A stretch of DNA of 64,000 nucleotides, from assembly GCA_030220185.1 (NCBI GenBank), contig JASPKZ010009929.1:1-64000 (forward strand), given 5' to 3'. The first letter of the stretch is position 1. Each line of letters starts with the position of its first letter. Shown here piece by piece: positions 1-11,218 of this stretch. Both the position numbers and the translations under genes were made by a program. The notes under the pieces are model-generated. The model ran no database searches, was not told where the DNA came from, and saw only the letters and a program-made list of their open reading frames with translations. The stretch comes from Diploptera punctata (taxonomy: Eukaryota > Arthropoda > Insecta > Blattodea > Blaberidae).

Positions 1-1713
1 TTCTTTTTATAACTTGATTTTTTTTGATACACCTAAGGTTTATGAATTAAAATGGTGTTGTTTCAGGATATTTTTTTTGTTGTTAACCTAGGTTATGATA
101 TTTCTTTTGTAGAGTGTTATAATTTTAGTTTTTGTTGTGTGGCAATATCTCATCCAATGCTAATAATTGTGTATAATGACATATTTTGGTGGGGTGGTAC
201 CAGACAAGCTTTTTACTTACGCGACTTGAATTGACACGAAACGTAGTAGTGGAAATATGATTTAACATGGTAATCGTCCGACATTTTGAATTTTTCATAG
301 AGTAACAAAATAGGAAGAAGTAATTTATTTTACGTATCAAATCACATTTAAAACGCAAGGAACATAAAAGCTAACCCAACCTAATCAATTACTGTAACAA
401 ATAAATCATTAAATTTCAAAACCTGGTAAAACTGCTCAGGCGAAAGTCTGAAGTATTCTAAAATTTGGTATATTCATCAACCATATGTTTATTTAAGATT
501 AAGAATAATTTATTCTACAATTTTCCATACAACATTCTTATGATGCTGTTGCTCTAGTACCTTTTTCTGTCTTTACTAATATTTCGAACTATTTTAATCG
601 TTTTCCAACGACACTTGAACTTTTTGATGAAGAATTTTAATATGTTTATCTATGTACACAAATTATGACTTTTCCTCTCATTTATTTTCAAAGTTCTTTA
701 TTAGAATTGAAGTTGGCATACGTGAACGCTCATAAAATTAAATCCACCAGATGGCAGGACATTTGTGTGAATGACCAGCATTTGCATTTAATTCCAAACC
801 ATATTTTAAGAAATAAATGTTCAATCACTTAAAATTGTTAGATTCCGATTGGTCAATTTAGTGTGCATCAGATTAGTTTATAGTTTACTAAATAGGATGT
901 ATATAATTTATTTTATTAGGTTATGCAGGGACAGGCTTGTATACATTGGGTTTTGTAAACACATTTGGAAATTTATTATGAACGTTGGTCATTTTGATTT
1001 TCCATATATGTGGTGCCATCTGGCGACAATTCCATAAACATATGCGCTGTAACGTTTGCGCTCCATGTTGTACCAGCATCACGCCGAGCGAAACGCGAAT
1101 TCGCGTCACGTCGGGCGCGACACGCTGTATAATAAACCGTAGCATTATAACTTATGTGGTCATGTCAGGAAATAGTTCCACTTTATTTTCACATTTACAA
1201 GTAAAATAATGAAGTGATAATTACATCTCTTAGCTAAATACGTTTAATATAGTGTTTTATTAATATTTATTGAAATTAGATACTCTTAACGTGGGTAGAG
1301 AAAAAAAAAGCTTGTGTACTCCCACCCGGACAATATTTTATTATTTCGCCTATCGGTAAGACGTGGCACGATCATATATACACATAAATCTTTCTGAAAG
1401 CATCACCGCGAGAGATAAGCCCAAGGGATCATAGTTGCTTTACACGCCACTAGATGGGAAATTTTTGTTATATTGAACCTTTATATTTTTGGAAAAGGAT
1501 AATAGATTTAAGCAAACAAGATGGCGGACACATCTTATACTTACGCCACTAATGCACTAAACACTCATACCACGTTTGCACCATGCAAACATTCATTTTT
1601 TTTATATATATATTCACGTAAAACGCGATCTTGGATATCTGGATAGAGATGGGACACGAAAAATTAATTTATGGTTTATTAACTAGGTAGTTTTTTTTGT
1701 TTAAAGAAACTAG
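1..1713. other. AT-rich non-coding stretch, no gene seen
   Basis: No convincing coding frame or repeat family was recognised. A local CpG-richer patch lies at about 1045-1125 and contains a 12-bp palindrome (CGCGAATTCGCG). It could be an old repeat or a regulatory patch. Short frames here are AT-biased and lack domain signatures. Confidence 0.5.
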
Positions 1714-1797
1714 GCATGACAAAAAGGCCTACCTGGACCAACGGCAGCTGAAACCGAACACGACCTCGAGCATTAGGACATTGCCTCCTCCATCGCG
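1714..1797 (+). CDS. Candidate small internal exon, function unknown
   Basis: A GC-richer 84-bp segment lies between a T-rich tract ending in an acceptor-like AG (1712-1713) and a good donor (GCG then gtaagc at 1798). The frame that starts one base into the segment is open throughout and reads HDKKAYLDQRQLKPNTTSSI and then RTLPPPSR. Both boundaries are phase 2, like the donor at 12288. The composition (charged, Pro/Ser-rich tail) would suit a disordered N-terminal region. It may be an upstream exon of the + strand gene that includes the coiled-coil and Glut1 exons, or a chance pair of splice-like sites. Nothing identifies the protein. Confidence 0.3.
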
Positions 1798-3284
1798 GTA
1801 AGCAGACACGAAACCTAACCTCCAGCTGGCCACAGCAGACACCACAGTTTTATAATTTTTTTATCAATGATCCGCTTCACGGAATAGAACTGTCAGAGTG
1901 AATAACAAAAAAGGGGGAAAACGTCGGCGTACATAACTAAAGTAATGAAATGTGATAAAGTGCGTCGGATATTGGATAACAGTGTAAGTGCTCCGTTTCC
2001 ATAAGAAACCACAGAAGGTTTAAATAAGGACGAAGAATGAAGATAAGAAGAATTTTTTTAGTCAATATTTTTTGTTTTTTTTCTTTTCAGCCATAAACAT
2101 TATTTTTTTCTCCTTCTCTGAGAAGGCTTGCTATATTGTATTTTTGTTTTTTTTTGAAGTATGGTGTTCTCACTAAGTAAACGGATCTTGCCGATATTTC
2201 GACGCAATTAACGGTATTCGGGGAGATTGACAAGTAAAAGACGATCTAACCTCTTAGGATGAGAACAAAATACTTCCAGGACAGATGGAATCGCCAATTG
2301 ATGACGTCAGTTGCACTCCCACGTAAAGCTAAGTTGAGAAGATAATGTCAGGACCAACCCCCGAGAGGTGAGAGATATCCTGTAAGGAAAAAAAGACTTT
2401 CGGTTTTTCAACCCTACAGTCTTATTTAAGGGGGGGAAATATTATAAATGCATCAGGCCCTAATTTCAGATATCATAAAAAATAAAGACAAAAGATGGAA
2501 TATAATTCTATTAAAATAGTTAATAATTCTTGGTAAGAAAATCTTGTAGTTAGGAAATTTGTAATCAAATTTTAAACAGTTCGTGATAACCAAACAGTGT
2601 TATCATAGGGTCAAAGAGGGATGGTGACTCCTGTTCAACTTCAAGTTGCATCATCTTGACCCTTGGATGTGTAATTATGACATGATAAAGCTAGGACTGG
2701 TATGAGGTATTATCTTGTTTTTCGATATGCATAAAAAGAAGTGTCGAGAAAGGACACGGAGGACAGAGTGGGACTGAGGCGGTCCCCTCAGGAGGGCCCA
2801 GCGGGCCGGTGGCGTCTACATGGGTAACGTATGTCCCTCTATATTGCTTCCTGGGACATTTTAAGACTTAGAACTAAATAAAAATAACTTCACTTAAATA
2901 AAAGTAACTTCACTTAAATAAATCATTTTAAGACTCAGAATTAAATAAGGACCAGATGGTCAAATAAACTTCAATTTAATATTACACAAAGTTGAACATT
3001 TTCAAAGGATCGGTTTCTATCTCTCTGAATTTAAACATTTTAATAATTTTGAATATTTAGACTGGGACAATGTGGCGATTTCAGCTGATTTTTATAACAG
3101 TTTTGACTTGATTTTATTTATGTTTGGTACTTATTTTAATAAATAATGTTATTTTTCGTTTACTGTGGTTTCATTTGGTTAATTATAGAACTACTCCTCC
3201 ATAACCAAGGCCGACCGCTCGGGCCAAAGACCACTTAAACAATAGTGAACTTAACGCTATCGTTACGCTGGGGCTTAACAGACG
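1798..3284. other. Non-coding stretch with a GC-rich island near 2740-2835
   Basis: No gene is recognised. A CRE-like TGACGTCA palindrome lies at 2302-2309. The segment at 2740-2835 is markedly GC-rich and is followed by a donor-like gtaacg at about 2824. Two of its frames are open and could encode a short Gly/Pro/Ser or Arg-rich exon, but no good acceptor precedes it, so no exon is called. Confidence 0.35.
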
Positions 3285-3435
3285 CGCCGCGTAATATTGA
3301 CCACACACCATTCGTGACATCTGTAGGGAAAAAAGGTTAATTAAATTAACTTGGTCGAGTAACTTCTAACAAAGAAGAGTCTAAGGCCCAATATTGGGCT
3401 GTTATGCCATTGTAAATAGAATTTAGTTAATTAAC
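3285..3435 (+). mobile_element. SINE family 3, tail fragment
   Basis: This matches the 3' part of the copy at 31684-32095: the 'gaccrcayaccattcrtg' segment, the 'aacttggtcgagtaact' segment and the 'ggctgttatgccattgtaa' end. The tRNA-like head is missing. Confidence 0.65.
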
Positions 3436-3496
3436 AAATCTACAATTGTGATGATAAATGAATGAGTGTAAAACTATGAACCATTTTATATATATA

Positions 3497-3916
3497 TCTT
3501 AATATATAAAAATGTTGTGTCACGTTGTTTGTCCGCGATGGAATCCTAAACTACTGAACCGATTTTAATAAAATTTTGCACACTGTGTGCAGTTTGATCC
3601 AACTTGAAACATAGGATAGTTTATAACTAAATTTATATTCACATTCAAATTATTTCTTTATTATTTAACAAAGAGTTATAATTATCTGTGAGTTCCAAAC
3701 GATTCTAACAGATGGCGGTGTAAGGTACAACTCGGGTCCAAGCTCTGTGTGTTTGCGGGGAGAAGTGGGGGGAGTGGAGGAGGTACACTTCTCTGCTTCT
3801 CATAGTACTAACAGCTGAGTCAGCAAATTCCTTTCAGACTGGCTGAAAGACAGCAACTTAATTTAAATTTTTAACGTATACCTTAGCCACAGCAATGCAT
3901 GGCCAGGACTTCTAGT
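3497..3916 (+). mobile_element. Non-autonomous Helitron-like element
   Basis: The segment begins with TCTTAATATATAAAAATG, then the 'gtccgcgatgg...ctactgaaccgattttaat' region that is typical of insect Helitron 5' ends. It ends in a GC-rich region with a short hairpin (gccacagcaatgcatggc) followed closely by CTAGT (3912-3916). TC at the 5' end and CTRRT with a nearby hairpin at the 3' end are the standard Helitron termini. The insertion site starts with A, but the base after CTAGT is G, not T, so the 3' boundary may be slightly eroded. No Rep/helicase coding is present; length is about 420 bp. Confidence 0.7.
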
Positions 3917-3994
3917 GTATATATATATATATATTGTGAGTATGCAGCCACGTGTTCTTATAGCAGTTAATGATATTATGAAATTGTGATTATG

Positions 3995-4145
3995 ATGTAA
4001 TAAAACCTGATAAGGAAATTCCTATCCAACAGTTGCCCGGACGATTGAGGAAAAAGCAGGGATTGATCATCACCAAGGTTTAAACCCAAAACCTCCAAAA
4101 TACAGGCCTCAAATAATTCTGCTGGAGCCAACTTGCTCGGTGTTG
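3995..4145 (-). mobile_element. SINE family 7 (tRNA-like head), old copy
   Basis: On the minus strand the head reads gagcaagttggctccagcag, an A-box-like sequence, followed by a ggtttaaaccc B-box-like motif. The same arrangement recurs at 36610-36765 (minus). Both copies are diverged. Confidence 0.5.
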
Positions 4146-4310
4146 TTATTGGCTTCACTCCACTACTAGTACTAGTGTTACATTTATCTGATGTATTTTA
4201 CGGTTCTAAGCTCTGTTGCATCAACATTTAGTACTGTATCTACATTCAAATATTCATTACTTGTAATATAGAAATGCTAATAATTTTGGTAATTTCATAG
4301 AATAAATTTG

Positions 4311-4445
4311 TCAGTCCCTGTGGTCTACTGGATACCATGCACACTCTTGAGTCCGAGGTTCATGGATTCAAGCCTGACCATAATACTTTTTATGGGGCAT
4401 AAAAATACTGATTATGTTACCTTCAGAAGAAAATAAAACCTTGGG
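4311..4445 (+). mobile_element. SINE family 4, tRNA-like head
   Basis: A pol III A-box-like sequence (tggtctactggataccat) and a B-box-like sequence (ggattcaagcc) lie about 45 bp apart. They are followed by a tail (tttatggggcataaaaatac...aataaaaccttgg) that recurs at 18395-18490. Confidence 0.55.
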
Positions 4446-5238
4446 CCCTTGTTATAGATTTATGGTGAGTAAAAGTATCTCAAATCTAGAATAAGAGATC
4501 TCAGAATAAAATAATATGTAGGTCATTTCATGCACGACTTTTAATTACGAGCTAATGACCTGAGATGTTAAAGAACATTGTTAAATAAAATTTCCATTTA
4601 CATATTTGGAAACTATTCCTTATATTAATTCATAAATTATGTAAAGTGTTATGCAGTTGTCTATTAGTTAATATTAAAATATGCAAATATATCTCATCTA
4701 ACCAATATCTAACCATCCTTGATGACTAGAGCCCAGATTTGTATGCAAAATAAAGTACTAAATATGCATGCAAATATGCATAAAAATGTAGAAAATATGC
4801 ACACTAAAAATGCAAAAACAGATTGTAATAAAATCAAATAAATGATTTGCTTTGTGGGTGATCTTAGCTTATTCCTGGCTGTTACAGTAGATAAGGAAAG
4901 TTTTCGTAAAGTTTTCTTGTGTGAAGGTCCTTCATCTGTCAGTGAAGAAGGTTTATACAATGAAAAGGTCCTTTTCTACATCACATGATGTCACAGGTGC
5001 ATGTGGAAAACTCCACAGTTCTCCTTCAATGAATTCCTCTTGAGTTACAGTTCTTTCACTATCATAGAGAACATTTCACTAATTTGATAAATTGTATTGT
5101 AGCCAGGATTTTTATTTAATACTTCACTAAGCTTATCAAATGCGATTTTAGCAATACCGTAATATTATTTCTCAAGGCCCATGGGTATTCCCCTCTTACA
5201 CAGATGTAAATATACACGTTATGCTTATACCTAATGGA
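4446..5238. other. AT-rich stretch; part of an inverted-repeat pair
   Basis: No gene is seen. The sequence around 4730-4760 (agagcccagatttgtatgcaaaa) recurs in inverted form at about 5935-5975, so an old repeat was probably duplicated in opposite orientation on either side of the 5251-5670 insertion. Confidence 0.4.
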
Positions 5239-5250
5239 TTGCAGAGACTT

Positions 5251-5670
5251 CTTCTTCTTCTTCCTTCCAAGTATTAGGCCAAGGCCTGTTACGATCCTAT
5301 AGAAAATTTCCCTCCAGCGTTTGCGGGAAATTTTCGTATAAGACTTGAAAGCATAATAATAGTCCCTTCGATTGGTTGCTGGCCAAAGAAGGCAAGACCA
5401 GTGATGGGGCTGCCATCTTATAGCCTCTGGTCAGGCTTTTCTGGAGAAGAAAAGAAAATAAAGGAAGAAGAAATGGAAGAAAGGAAAGACTCCCTAGCCC
5501 TCGGATGCCCTAATAGCGTCGGCGTCAAAAAAAACAAGAGTTAACCAAGAGAGGTTAGATAGTAAAGTTAAAAGAGTGCAATACACAAGTAAGTGGAAGA
5601 AATGTTTTGCACAGCTTGGGCACCTTGTGGTCGCCATCCACATATCCCCTAGATGAGGACCCATGAGGGG
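5251..5670 (-). mobile_element. LINE-tailed non-autonomous retroposon (copy 1) with TSD
   Basis: A 420-bp unit flanked by a direct repeat ttgcagagactt (5239-5250 and 5671-5682). Read on the minus strand it ends in a (GAA)n tract. The last about 70 bp before the tract match the 3' end of the LINE at 31137-31683. The remaining about 350 bp are not LINE ORF. A second copy at 63519-63942 is nearly identical and has its own TSD. This is the layout of a SINE or truncated LINE derivative that borrows the LINE 3' end for mobilisation. No A/B boxes were recognised in the head. Confidence 0.75.
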
Positions 5671-5682
5671 TTGCAGAGACTT

Positions 5683-6070
5683 TCTTTATTAATTAAAAAA
5701 ATATTAATTAATAATTTATTAATTACTAATAATTAATTAATTACTAGTAATTAGCTGAAGGGATAATTTAATACCACATTTAGGATAAAGTATGAATTTA
5801 TGCACTAAAAATCTAAAATAAGCGTTTTCCCCGAAATATACATTTCTATGCATTATCAAATACCACTCAAATTGTCTGTCAAGGGACCACTTAACATGTA
5901 AATAATTTCTGCATACTTTTAATGCGTAAAACAAAACATGCATTTTGCATATAAGTCTGGGCTCTATTGATGACCAAGTCTTAAAATCAAACTAAAAAAT
6001 AAGGTTACTTATTGGCTCATGAGCGTTTTCAGTTTAATTTTATGTTTAAGAGCATAAGTTCCTGAATAAG
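5683..6070. other. AT-rich non-coding stretch
   Basis: No gene is seen. Its right half (about 5935-5975) is the inverted partner of about 4730-4760. Confidence 0.4.
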
Positions 6071-6074
6071 TAAC

Positions 6075-6215
6075 TAACTAACTCTCACTGACACCATCAA
6101 ACCCGTAGGTTCATGGCCAATGGACATAATTCCTCTACCTGAGCTAATGTTTCCCAATCATCACCTGTATAATCTACTTCCCTCAAATCATGTTTAATGT
6201 TATTCTACCATTATT
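6075..6215 (-). mobile_element. LINE 3'-end fragment (59.9 kb family)
   Basis: Minus-strand match to the extreme C-terminus and 3' end of the LINE at 59854-62418: 'cccgtaggttcatggcc', 'gagctaatg', and the 'tgtataatctacttccctc' run. It is severely 5'-truncated and keeps only the last few dozen codons, diverged. Confidence 0.65.
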
Positions 6216-6459
6216 GAATAGTTCAATTAGTTCATGAACTATGTGACAGTTCACAGTTATAAATAATACATTTGTATATAGGGATAGTTCATCAAACATT
6301 GGTACTATGAAATTATCCTATGTTTTTAAAATGAGATTGAAGAAAAATTAAATTTATTTTGTACATAAAACCTCTTGAGTAAAAAATGGGAGATTGATAT
6401 GGTTATTTAATGTTAGAATTCTAATTTTGTAATAAGTGAATCATATATTACAACTAAAG

Positions 6460-6600
6460 GGGAAATTTTCTGCCTAAACCAGCATTTGAATCCAAAATTT
6501 CCGGCTTTAAACGCTGGTGCATTAATCAGTTGTTATACTTAGGCAATCCAGGAGTAGACACAAATGTTTCCCTATTTGAAAGCTAATACTGGTGTATATA
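6460..6600 (-). mobile_element. Old tRNA-like hairpin element
   Basis: A diverged minus-strand tRNA-like segment ('gcctaaaccagcatttgaatcc...' reversed gives a degenerate B-box and D-arm). Its left flank (ggggaaatttt) is similar to the AGAGAAAAATT-type flank of the well-preserved copies at 24360-25470. Confidence 0.45.
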
Positions 6601-6689
6601 TACAGGTTGTTAAAACTTTTTCCTAGGACTTGTAGTGAAGAATAAGATGATAAATACTTTTTAATAGACACATATGTTCAGAAAATACG

Positions 6690-7150
6690 ATTTCTATGTC
6701 AGAAGAAAAACAAAATAATGATCAAATGCAAGGATTGTAACAAAATTTACATAGGGAAGACAAAATAAATTTGAAAACAAGAGTGAAAGAACATCTCGAA
6801 ATGCCAAAATGGTTAAGTGGAAAAGTCAGCAGTAGCTGCTCATGCTTGGTCCGAAAAACATCTAATTGAATCAAAAGCCAGTCTAATTAAACAAATAGAA
6901 AACAAAAAGAACTCACGGTTTGGGAAAAAATCCACATTAAAAAAAAAGAGAAGGAAAAACTTATGAATTTCGAAATTCCTGCGGATTCTGACTGGATCTG
7001 GAGGTTTTATCGGTCCACCAACAGAGGGAAGAAGTAATTCTACTGATAAACATTAACATTAGTCGACGAGAAAGTACTGAAAATGAAGCTGTCAAGGCTT
7101 TGAAACCACAGTCTACACAGAAGACTGGATATGAGATGAGGTATGAAGCA
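6690..7150 (+). pseudogene. Penelope-like element, C-terminal GIY-YIG relic
   Basis: The + strand shows broken pieces of the same protein tail as 47959-49035: CNKIYIGK-like GIY-YIG start, RVKEHL, SSCSC/AHAWSEKHL-equivalent, ELTVWEKIHIKKKEKEKLMN and FEIP. Several stops and indels interrupt it. The non-coding end (7075-7140) retains a decayed hammerhead-like core (CTGAAAA in place of CTGANGA, then GAAAC and GTC) and the conserved 'agaagactggatatgag' tail found in other copies. Confidence 0.75.
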
Positions 7151-7399
7151 TATTTTACTTTAATCTTAAACATTACTTCTCGCTACGTCTTGTCAAAGAG
7201 TAATTATAATTATTTGTGACTGTATGTAGACAATAATTCTAATGAAAAAATGAAAGCATTCAAGTACCTAGGGATCATAAATTATTAATAGATCAAAATT
7301 ATAACATGAATTAAATACCATCTCAAAGTAGGAAATACATCTTAATATTCTGTTCTGTCTTTTTAGCTTTTGTCAAATCCGAAGATTAAAATTATAAAA

Positions 7400-7700
7400 T
7401 AATAATCTTGCCCTTGGTACTCTATAAAACATGGTCTTTTCCATTAAGAGAAGAAAACAAGCTAACAATATGTGAAAATGAGGTACTAAGATGAACATTC
7501 AGTCTCATAGAGGTAGAATGGAAGAAGCTTTACAATGAGGTACTCCATAACTTAAATCATTGTCCTAACATTGTCAGAGTTATGATTTAAGGAATTTGAG
7601 ATGGGAAATCATGTAGCTTGATTGGCATAAGTTGAAGCCGAAGTGATGAAATATAAAATAGCATCCTAGGCATCTGTGATTTAGGTGGAATTCATTTGGA
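7400..7700 (+). pseudogene. LINE C-terminal relic (59.9 kb family)
   Basis: The translated frame resembles the C-terminal linker of that LINE: LREENKLTICENEVLR corresponds to LREERRLRVFENKVLR, and LYNEVLHNLNHCPNIVRV to LHNNELHGLYRKPDIIRT. Stops are present. It is directly followed by a different LINE piece. Confidence 0.55.
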
Positions 7701-7784
7701 GAAATTAAAACTACAAATAGCTTGCCTCAATGGAATATTGTGGATAAAAATATAAGTAATAAAAATAAAATGAATATTGTTAAA

Positions 7785-8530
7785 ATCATCATTACTTATG
7801 GAGCAGAAATTTGGCCATTAACAACAAAAACAAATAAGTATCTTTTGGCAACGGAAATGGATGTTATATGAAGGGCAGCAAGAATTTCCGATTCCGATTG
7901 AGGGTTTTTCCACTTTTCAGCGGTTGCCCTTTTACCAGCCGACTGCTGGCCCTTCACATCCACATGTGTCAATCACAGAGGTAGATGATCAACAGCCAGT
8001 GTAGGGGTGACATGTGGTTAGCATATCGAGTCCCCCAGCCGTTATAGCTGGTTCCTCAACCTGGAGCCGCTACTTATTGTAGCTACCCAATTGCCTCACG
8101 ATGCTGGGTGGGCACCGGTCCCATACTGGCCGAAATACCATGAGAAAATGTCTTCCCCCATGGAGACTCGAACCAGCGCAAGTCCCATAGCTCTGCACCA
8201 AGGCTTCCTACCTTAATCGCTCGGCTACGGCGCGGGACAGCAAGAATTTCAAGAAGAGAAAAAATTAGGGACTCAGTTATAAGGCAGAAAATGAAGATTG
8301 AAGACACTATTTTAGATTATATTAAAACTCAGCAATTAAGATAGTATGGACATGTCCAGCGAATGGAAGAGGATTGGCTACCAAAATATGTTTCGGAATC
8401 GAAACCTAAGGGAAGACAAGGCAGAGGAAGACCTAAAACCTCCTGGAGTCAGGGAATATATTTATACATGAAGGAGAAACATCTACAGATGTCAAAGACA
8501 TTAATCAACCGATGGTCTATCTAAATAACT
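7785..8530 (+). pseudogene. LINE RT C-terminal relic split by a SINE
   Basis: The frame reads YGAEIWPLTTKTNKYLLATEMD, then after the SINE insertion REKIRDSVIRQKMK, YGHVQRMEEDWLPK and KPKGRQGRGRPKTSW. This order (GAE-W-LT, EM-RRAAR, GHVxRM, GRP) is characteristic of the C-terminal tail of non-LTR RTs. It contains stops. The SINE at 7891-8235 sits in the middle with a duplicated cagcaagaatttc. Confidence 0.65.
7891..8235 (-). mobile_element. SINE family 5 (tRNA-Leu/Ser-like head), nested
   Basis: Minus-strand copy with a head like gtagccgag(c)gattaaggt and a B-box-like ggttcgagtctcc, then the body 'catggtatttcggccagtatgggaccgg...' and 'ataacggctgggggactcga'. A direct repeat cagcaagaatttc flanks it (about 7880-7892 and 8236-8248), so it inserted into the LINE relic. 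Other copies are at 20960, 27569, 30325, 32466, 46825 and 52877. Confidence 0.8.
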
Positions 8531-8810
8531 TACTGTGTTTAGTTAGAGAAAATGAACAGGATGACCACGTGGGATGAGTTGGAATCCTACAAAATAAGAA
8601 AACAAAAAATCTCATACATAGGCAATCAATCTTTGAAATGATTATAACAGGTTAAAGACAAATTTTAGATCAGTTATATTAGTTCAGTGTTACGCACCCG
8701 CAGATGTTACAAGTGTAGAAAAAAAATATTTATTCTATGACCAACTTTCTACAGCTTTAATTAAGGGTTATTGAAAAGAGGAGCATGCTTATATCATGCA
8801 TGCAAATATT

Positions 8811-8965
8811 AGGCCATGTGGCCTGTTACGGTCTCAAAGAGGAATTTTCTATCCAGTGCTTTTTTGGACATCCCAGCGATCTTTTGCCTTGAGGATAGTA
8901 ATGAGGCATAGCTTTTGGAATTCTGTGAGATGGCATTCATTGTTGATGGGCTTTCCAGTTTTCTG
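8811..8965 (-). pseudogene. LINE 3'-end fragment (18.0 kb family)
   Basis: Minus-strand match to 18170-18345: the 'aggccatgtggcc', 'tttggacatcccagc' and 'gagatggcattcat' pieces correspond to the terminal codons (GRPKKRW) and 3' end of that LINE. Confidence 0.6.
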
Positions 8966-9102
8966 ACAGTTTTGTGTGTTATATTTATATTGGTGAGTGA
9001 TTTAAATGCCCAAAAGGGATGTGATAATAATGGTTTTGAAACAGTGATATTTTAAACATGGTTTAGGCACCATATGTTATAATGATAATGTTTGCATATC
9101 TG

Positions 9103-10612
9103 TGTGAAAACTTCAATTTAATTATTACAGGTATTATTTTCCTCCATAAAAGATGTAATAAAATTTCATGGGATTAAAGAACTTAAAATCAAATAGGTTG
9201 TTTTGCTATAAGGAGAAACTTTTAATCCTCATGTGAAAACTTCAATTTAATTATTAGAGGTACTATTTTCCCCCATAAAAGATGTAATAAAATTTCATGG
9301 GATCAAAGAACTTAAAATCAAATAGGTTGTTTTGCTATAAGGAAAAACTTTTGATCCTTGTTTTACTATAAGGAGAAACTTTTGATCCTCATGTGAAAAC
9401 TTCAATTTAATTATTATTAGAGGTACTATTTTCCCCCATAAAAGATGTAATAACATTTCATGGGATCAAAGAACTTAAAATCAAATAGGTTGTTTTGCTA
9501 TAAGGAGAAACTTTTGATCCTCATGTGAAAACTTCAATTTAATTATTTCTCCCATAAAAGATGTAATAAAATTTCATGGGATCAAAGAACTTAAAATCAA
9601 ATAGGTTGTTTTGCTATAAGGAGAAACTTTTGATCCTCATGTGAAAAATTCAATTTAATTATTATTAGAGGTACTATTTTCCCCCATAAAAGATGTAATA
9701 AAATTTCATGGGATCAAAGAACTTAAAATCAAATAGGTTGTTTTGCTATAAGGAGAAACTTTTGATCCTCATGTGAAAACGTCAATTTAATTATTATTAG
9801 AGGTACTATTTTCCCCCATAAAAGATGTAATAAAATTTCATGGGATCGAAGAACTTAAAATCAAATAGGTTGTTTTGCTATAAGGAGAAACTTTTGATCC
9901 TCATGTGAAAAAAAATCAAATAGGTTGTTTTGCTATAAGGAGAAACTTTTGATCCTCATGTGAAAACTTCAATTTAATTATTATTAGAGGTACTATTTTC
10001 CCCCATAAAAGATGTAATAAAATTTCATGGGATCAAAGAACTTAAAATCAAATAGGTTGTTTTGCTATAAGGAGAAACTTTTGATCCTCATGTGAAAACT
10101 TCAATTTAATTATTATTAGAGGTACTATTTTCCCCCATAAAAGATGTAATAAAATTTCATGGGATCAAAGAATTTAAAATCAAATAGGTTGTTTTGCTAT
10201 AAGGAGAAACTTTTGATCCTCATGTGAAAACTTCAATTTAATTATTATTAGAGGTACTATTTTCCCCCATAAAAGATGTAATAAAATTTCATGGGATCAA
10301 AGAACTTAAAATCAAATAGGTTGTTTTGCTATAAGGAGAAACTTTTGATCCTCATGTGAAAACTTCAATTTAATTATTAGAGGTACTATTTTCCCCCATA
10401 AATGATGTAATAAAATTTCATGGGATCAAAGAACTTAAAATCAAATAGGTTTTTTTGCTATAAGGAGAAACTTTTGATCCTCATGTGAAAACTTCAATTT
10501 AATTATAGAGGTACTATTTTCCCCCATAAATGATGTAATAAATTTCATGGGATCAAAGAACTTAAAATCAAATAGGTTGTTTTGCTATAAGGAGAAACTT
10601 TTGATCCTCATG
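9103..10612. repeat. 132-bp tandem repeat array
   Basis: About eleven to twelve copies. Distances between successive 'cttttgatcc' marks are mostly 132 bp (9379, 9511, then 9759, 9891, then 10078, 10210, 10342), with shortened units of 116, 128, 129, 55 and 31 bp. Copies are nearly identical except the first and last few, as expected for an array homogenised by unequal exchange. A unit holds a gaggtactattttccccc box and an ataggttgttttgctataagg box. No open frame runs through it and there is no spacer/repeat alternation, so it is a minisatellite/satellite. Confidence 0.95.
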
Positions 10613-10651
10613 TATGGATGTTAGAAATCAAAGAGTTACTTTTGGTAGCAC

Positions 10652-10805
10652 CATGACCCTGGGGTCGACTTAGCCTGTAATGGAAATGAGTACTGGGGGT
10701 TAATGCAGCCATCATGCAGGGCTGACAACCCGACTGACATCAAGTGCCGATTGTCTAGAAAAAGTGGGAGCCTTAACCTCCTATGACCTAAATCTTAGAA
10801 ATCAA
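10652..10805 (+). mobile_element. SINE family 6, body fragment
   Basis: Carries the family marks 'accatgaccctggggtcgact', 'taatggaaatgagtac', 'gcagggctgac', 'agtgccgattgtctaga' and 'ggtgggagccttaacctcc'. The tRNA-like head is absent. Other copies are at 27180, 35476, 43520 and 57595. Confidence 0.75.
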
Positions 10806-11218
10806 AGAGGCCCAGATGTAGAAGTGACAATCATATTCTGATGTTGCCTGTTTGGATAGAAATTGAACTGTGATAAGTTAAGGTGGGGTATAGTAGTTTT
10901 GGATCATGTTAGATTATTGTCCTAGAAAAATTTATGGTCTTATAAAATATTGTTGAATCTGACTCATTAGAATAAAGTTTTTTTTTTAAGTGTCGTTTCT
11001 CATTGTTGTGCTTTATGTTGATGGTGACTTAACTTTGCACATGTACAGAGATGGTTTCATTCAGCAGTTAAACTATGTTCTAGAATGAATCTGCTGGTGA
11101 AAAATAAATTAATTCTGGACAAACTATCGTCTAAAAGGAAAAAGTGTTTTTCAAGTTATTGGAACCCAGCATCTCCAAATCAACCCCATTAGGACAGAAA
11201 TTTGCAGTCATTACAATC
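10806..11218. other. Non-coding stretch
   Basis: AT-rich, with no gene or recognised repeat. Confidence 0.5.

Noticed and set aside
2740..2835. GC-rich exon
   Set aside because: No convincing acceptor and two equally open frames; left as a note only.
4709..4960. 83-codon minus-strand ORF
   Set aside because: AT-rich chance frame with Cys/Phe repeats from an imperfect 'aaatatgcat' repetition; no domain.
7083..7130. Intact hammerhead at the 7.1 kb Penelope relic
   Set aside because: CTGAAAA breaks the G8 position without compensation at C3; listed only as a decayed core.
9103..10612. CRISPR-like array
   Set aside because: Units are whole 132-bp tandem copies with no unique spacers, and the genome is eukaryotic.
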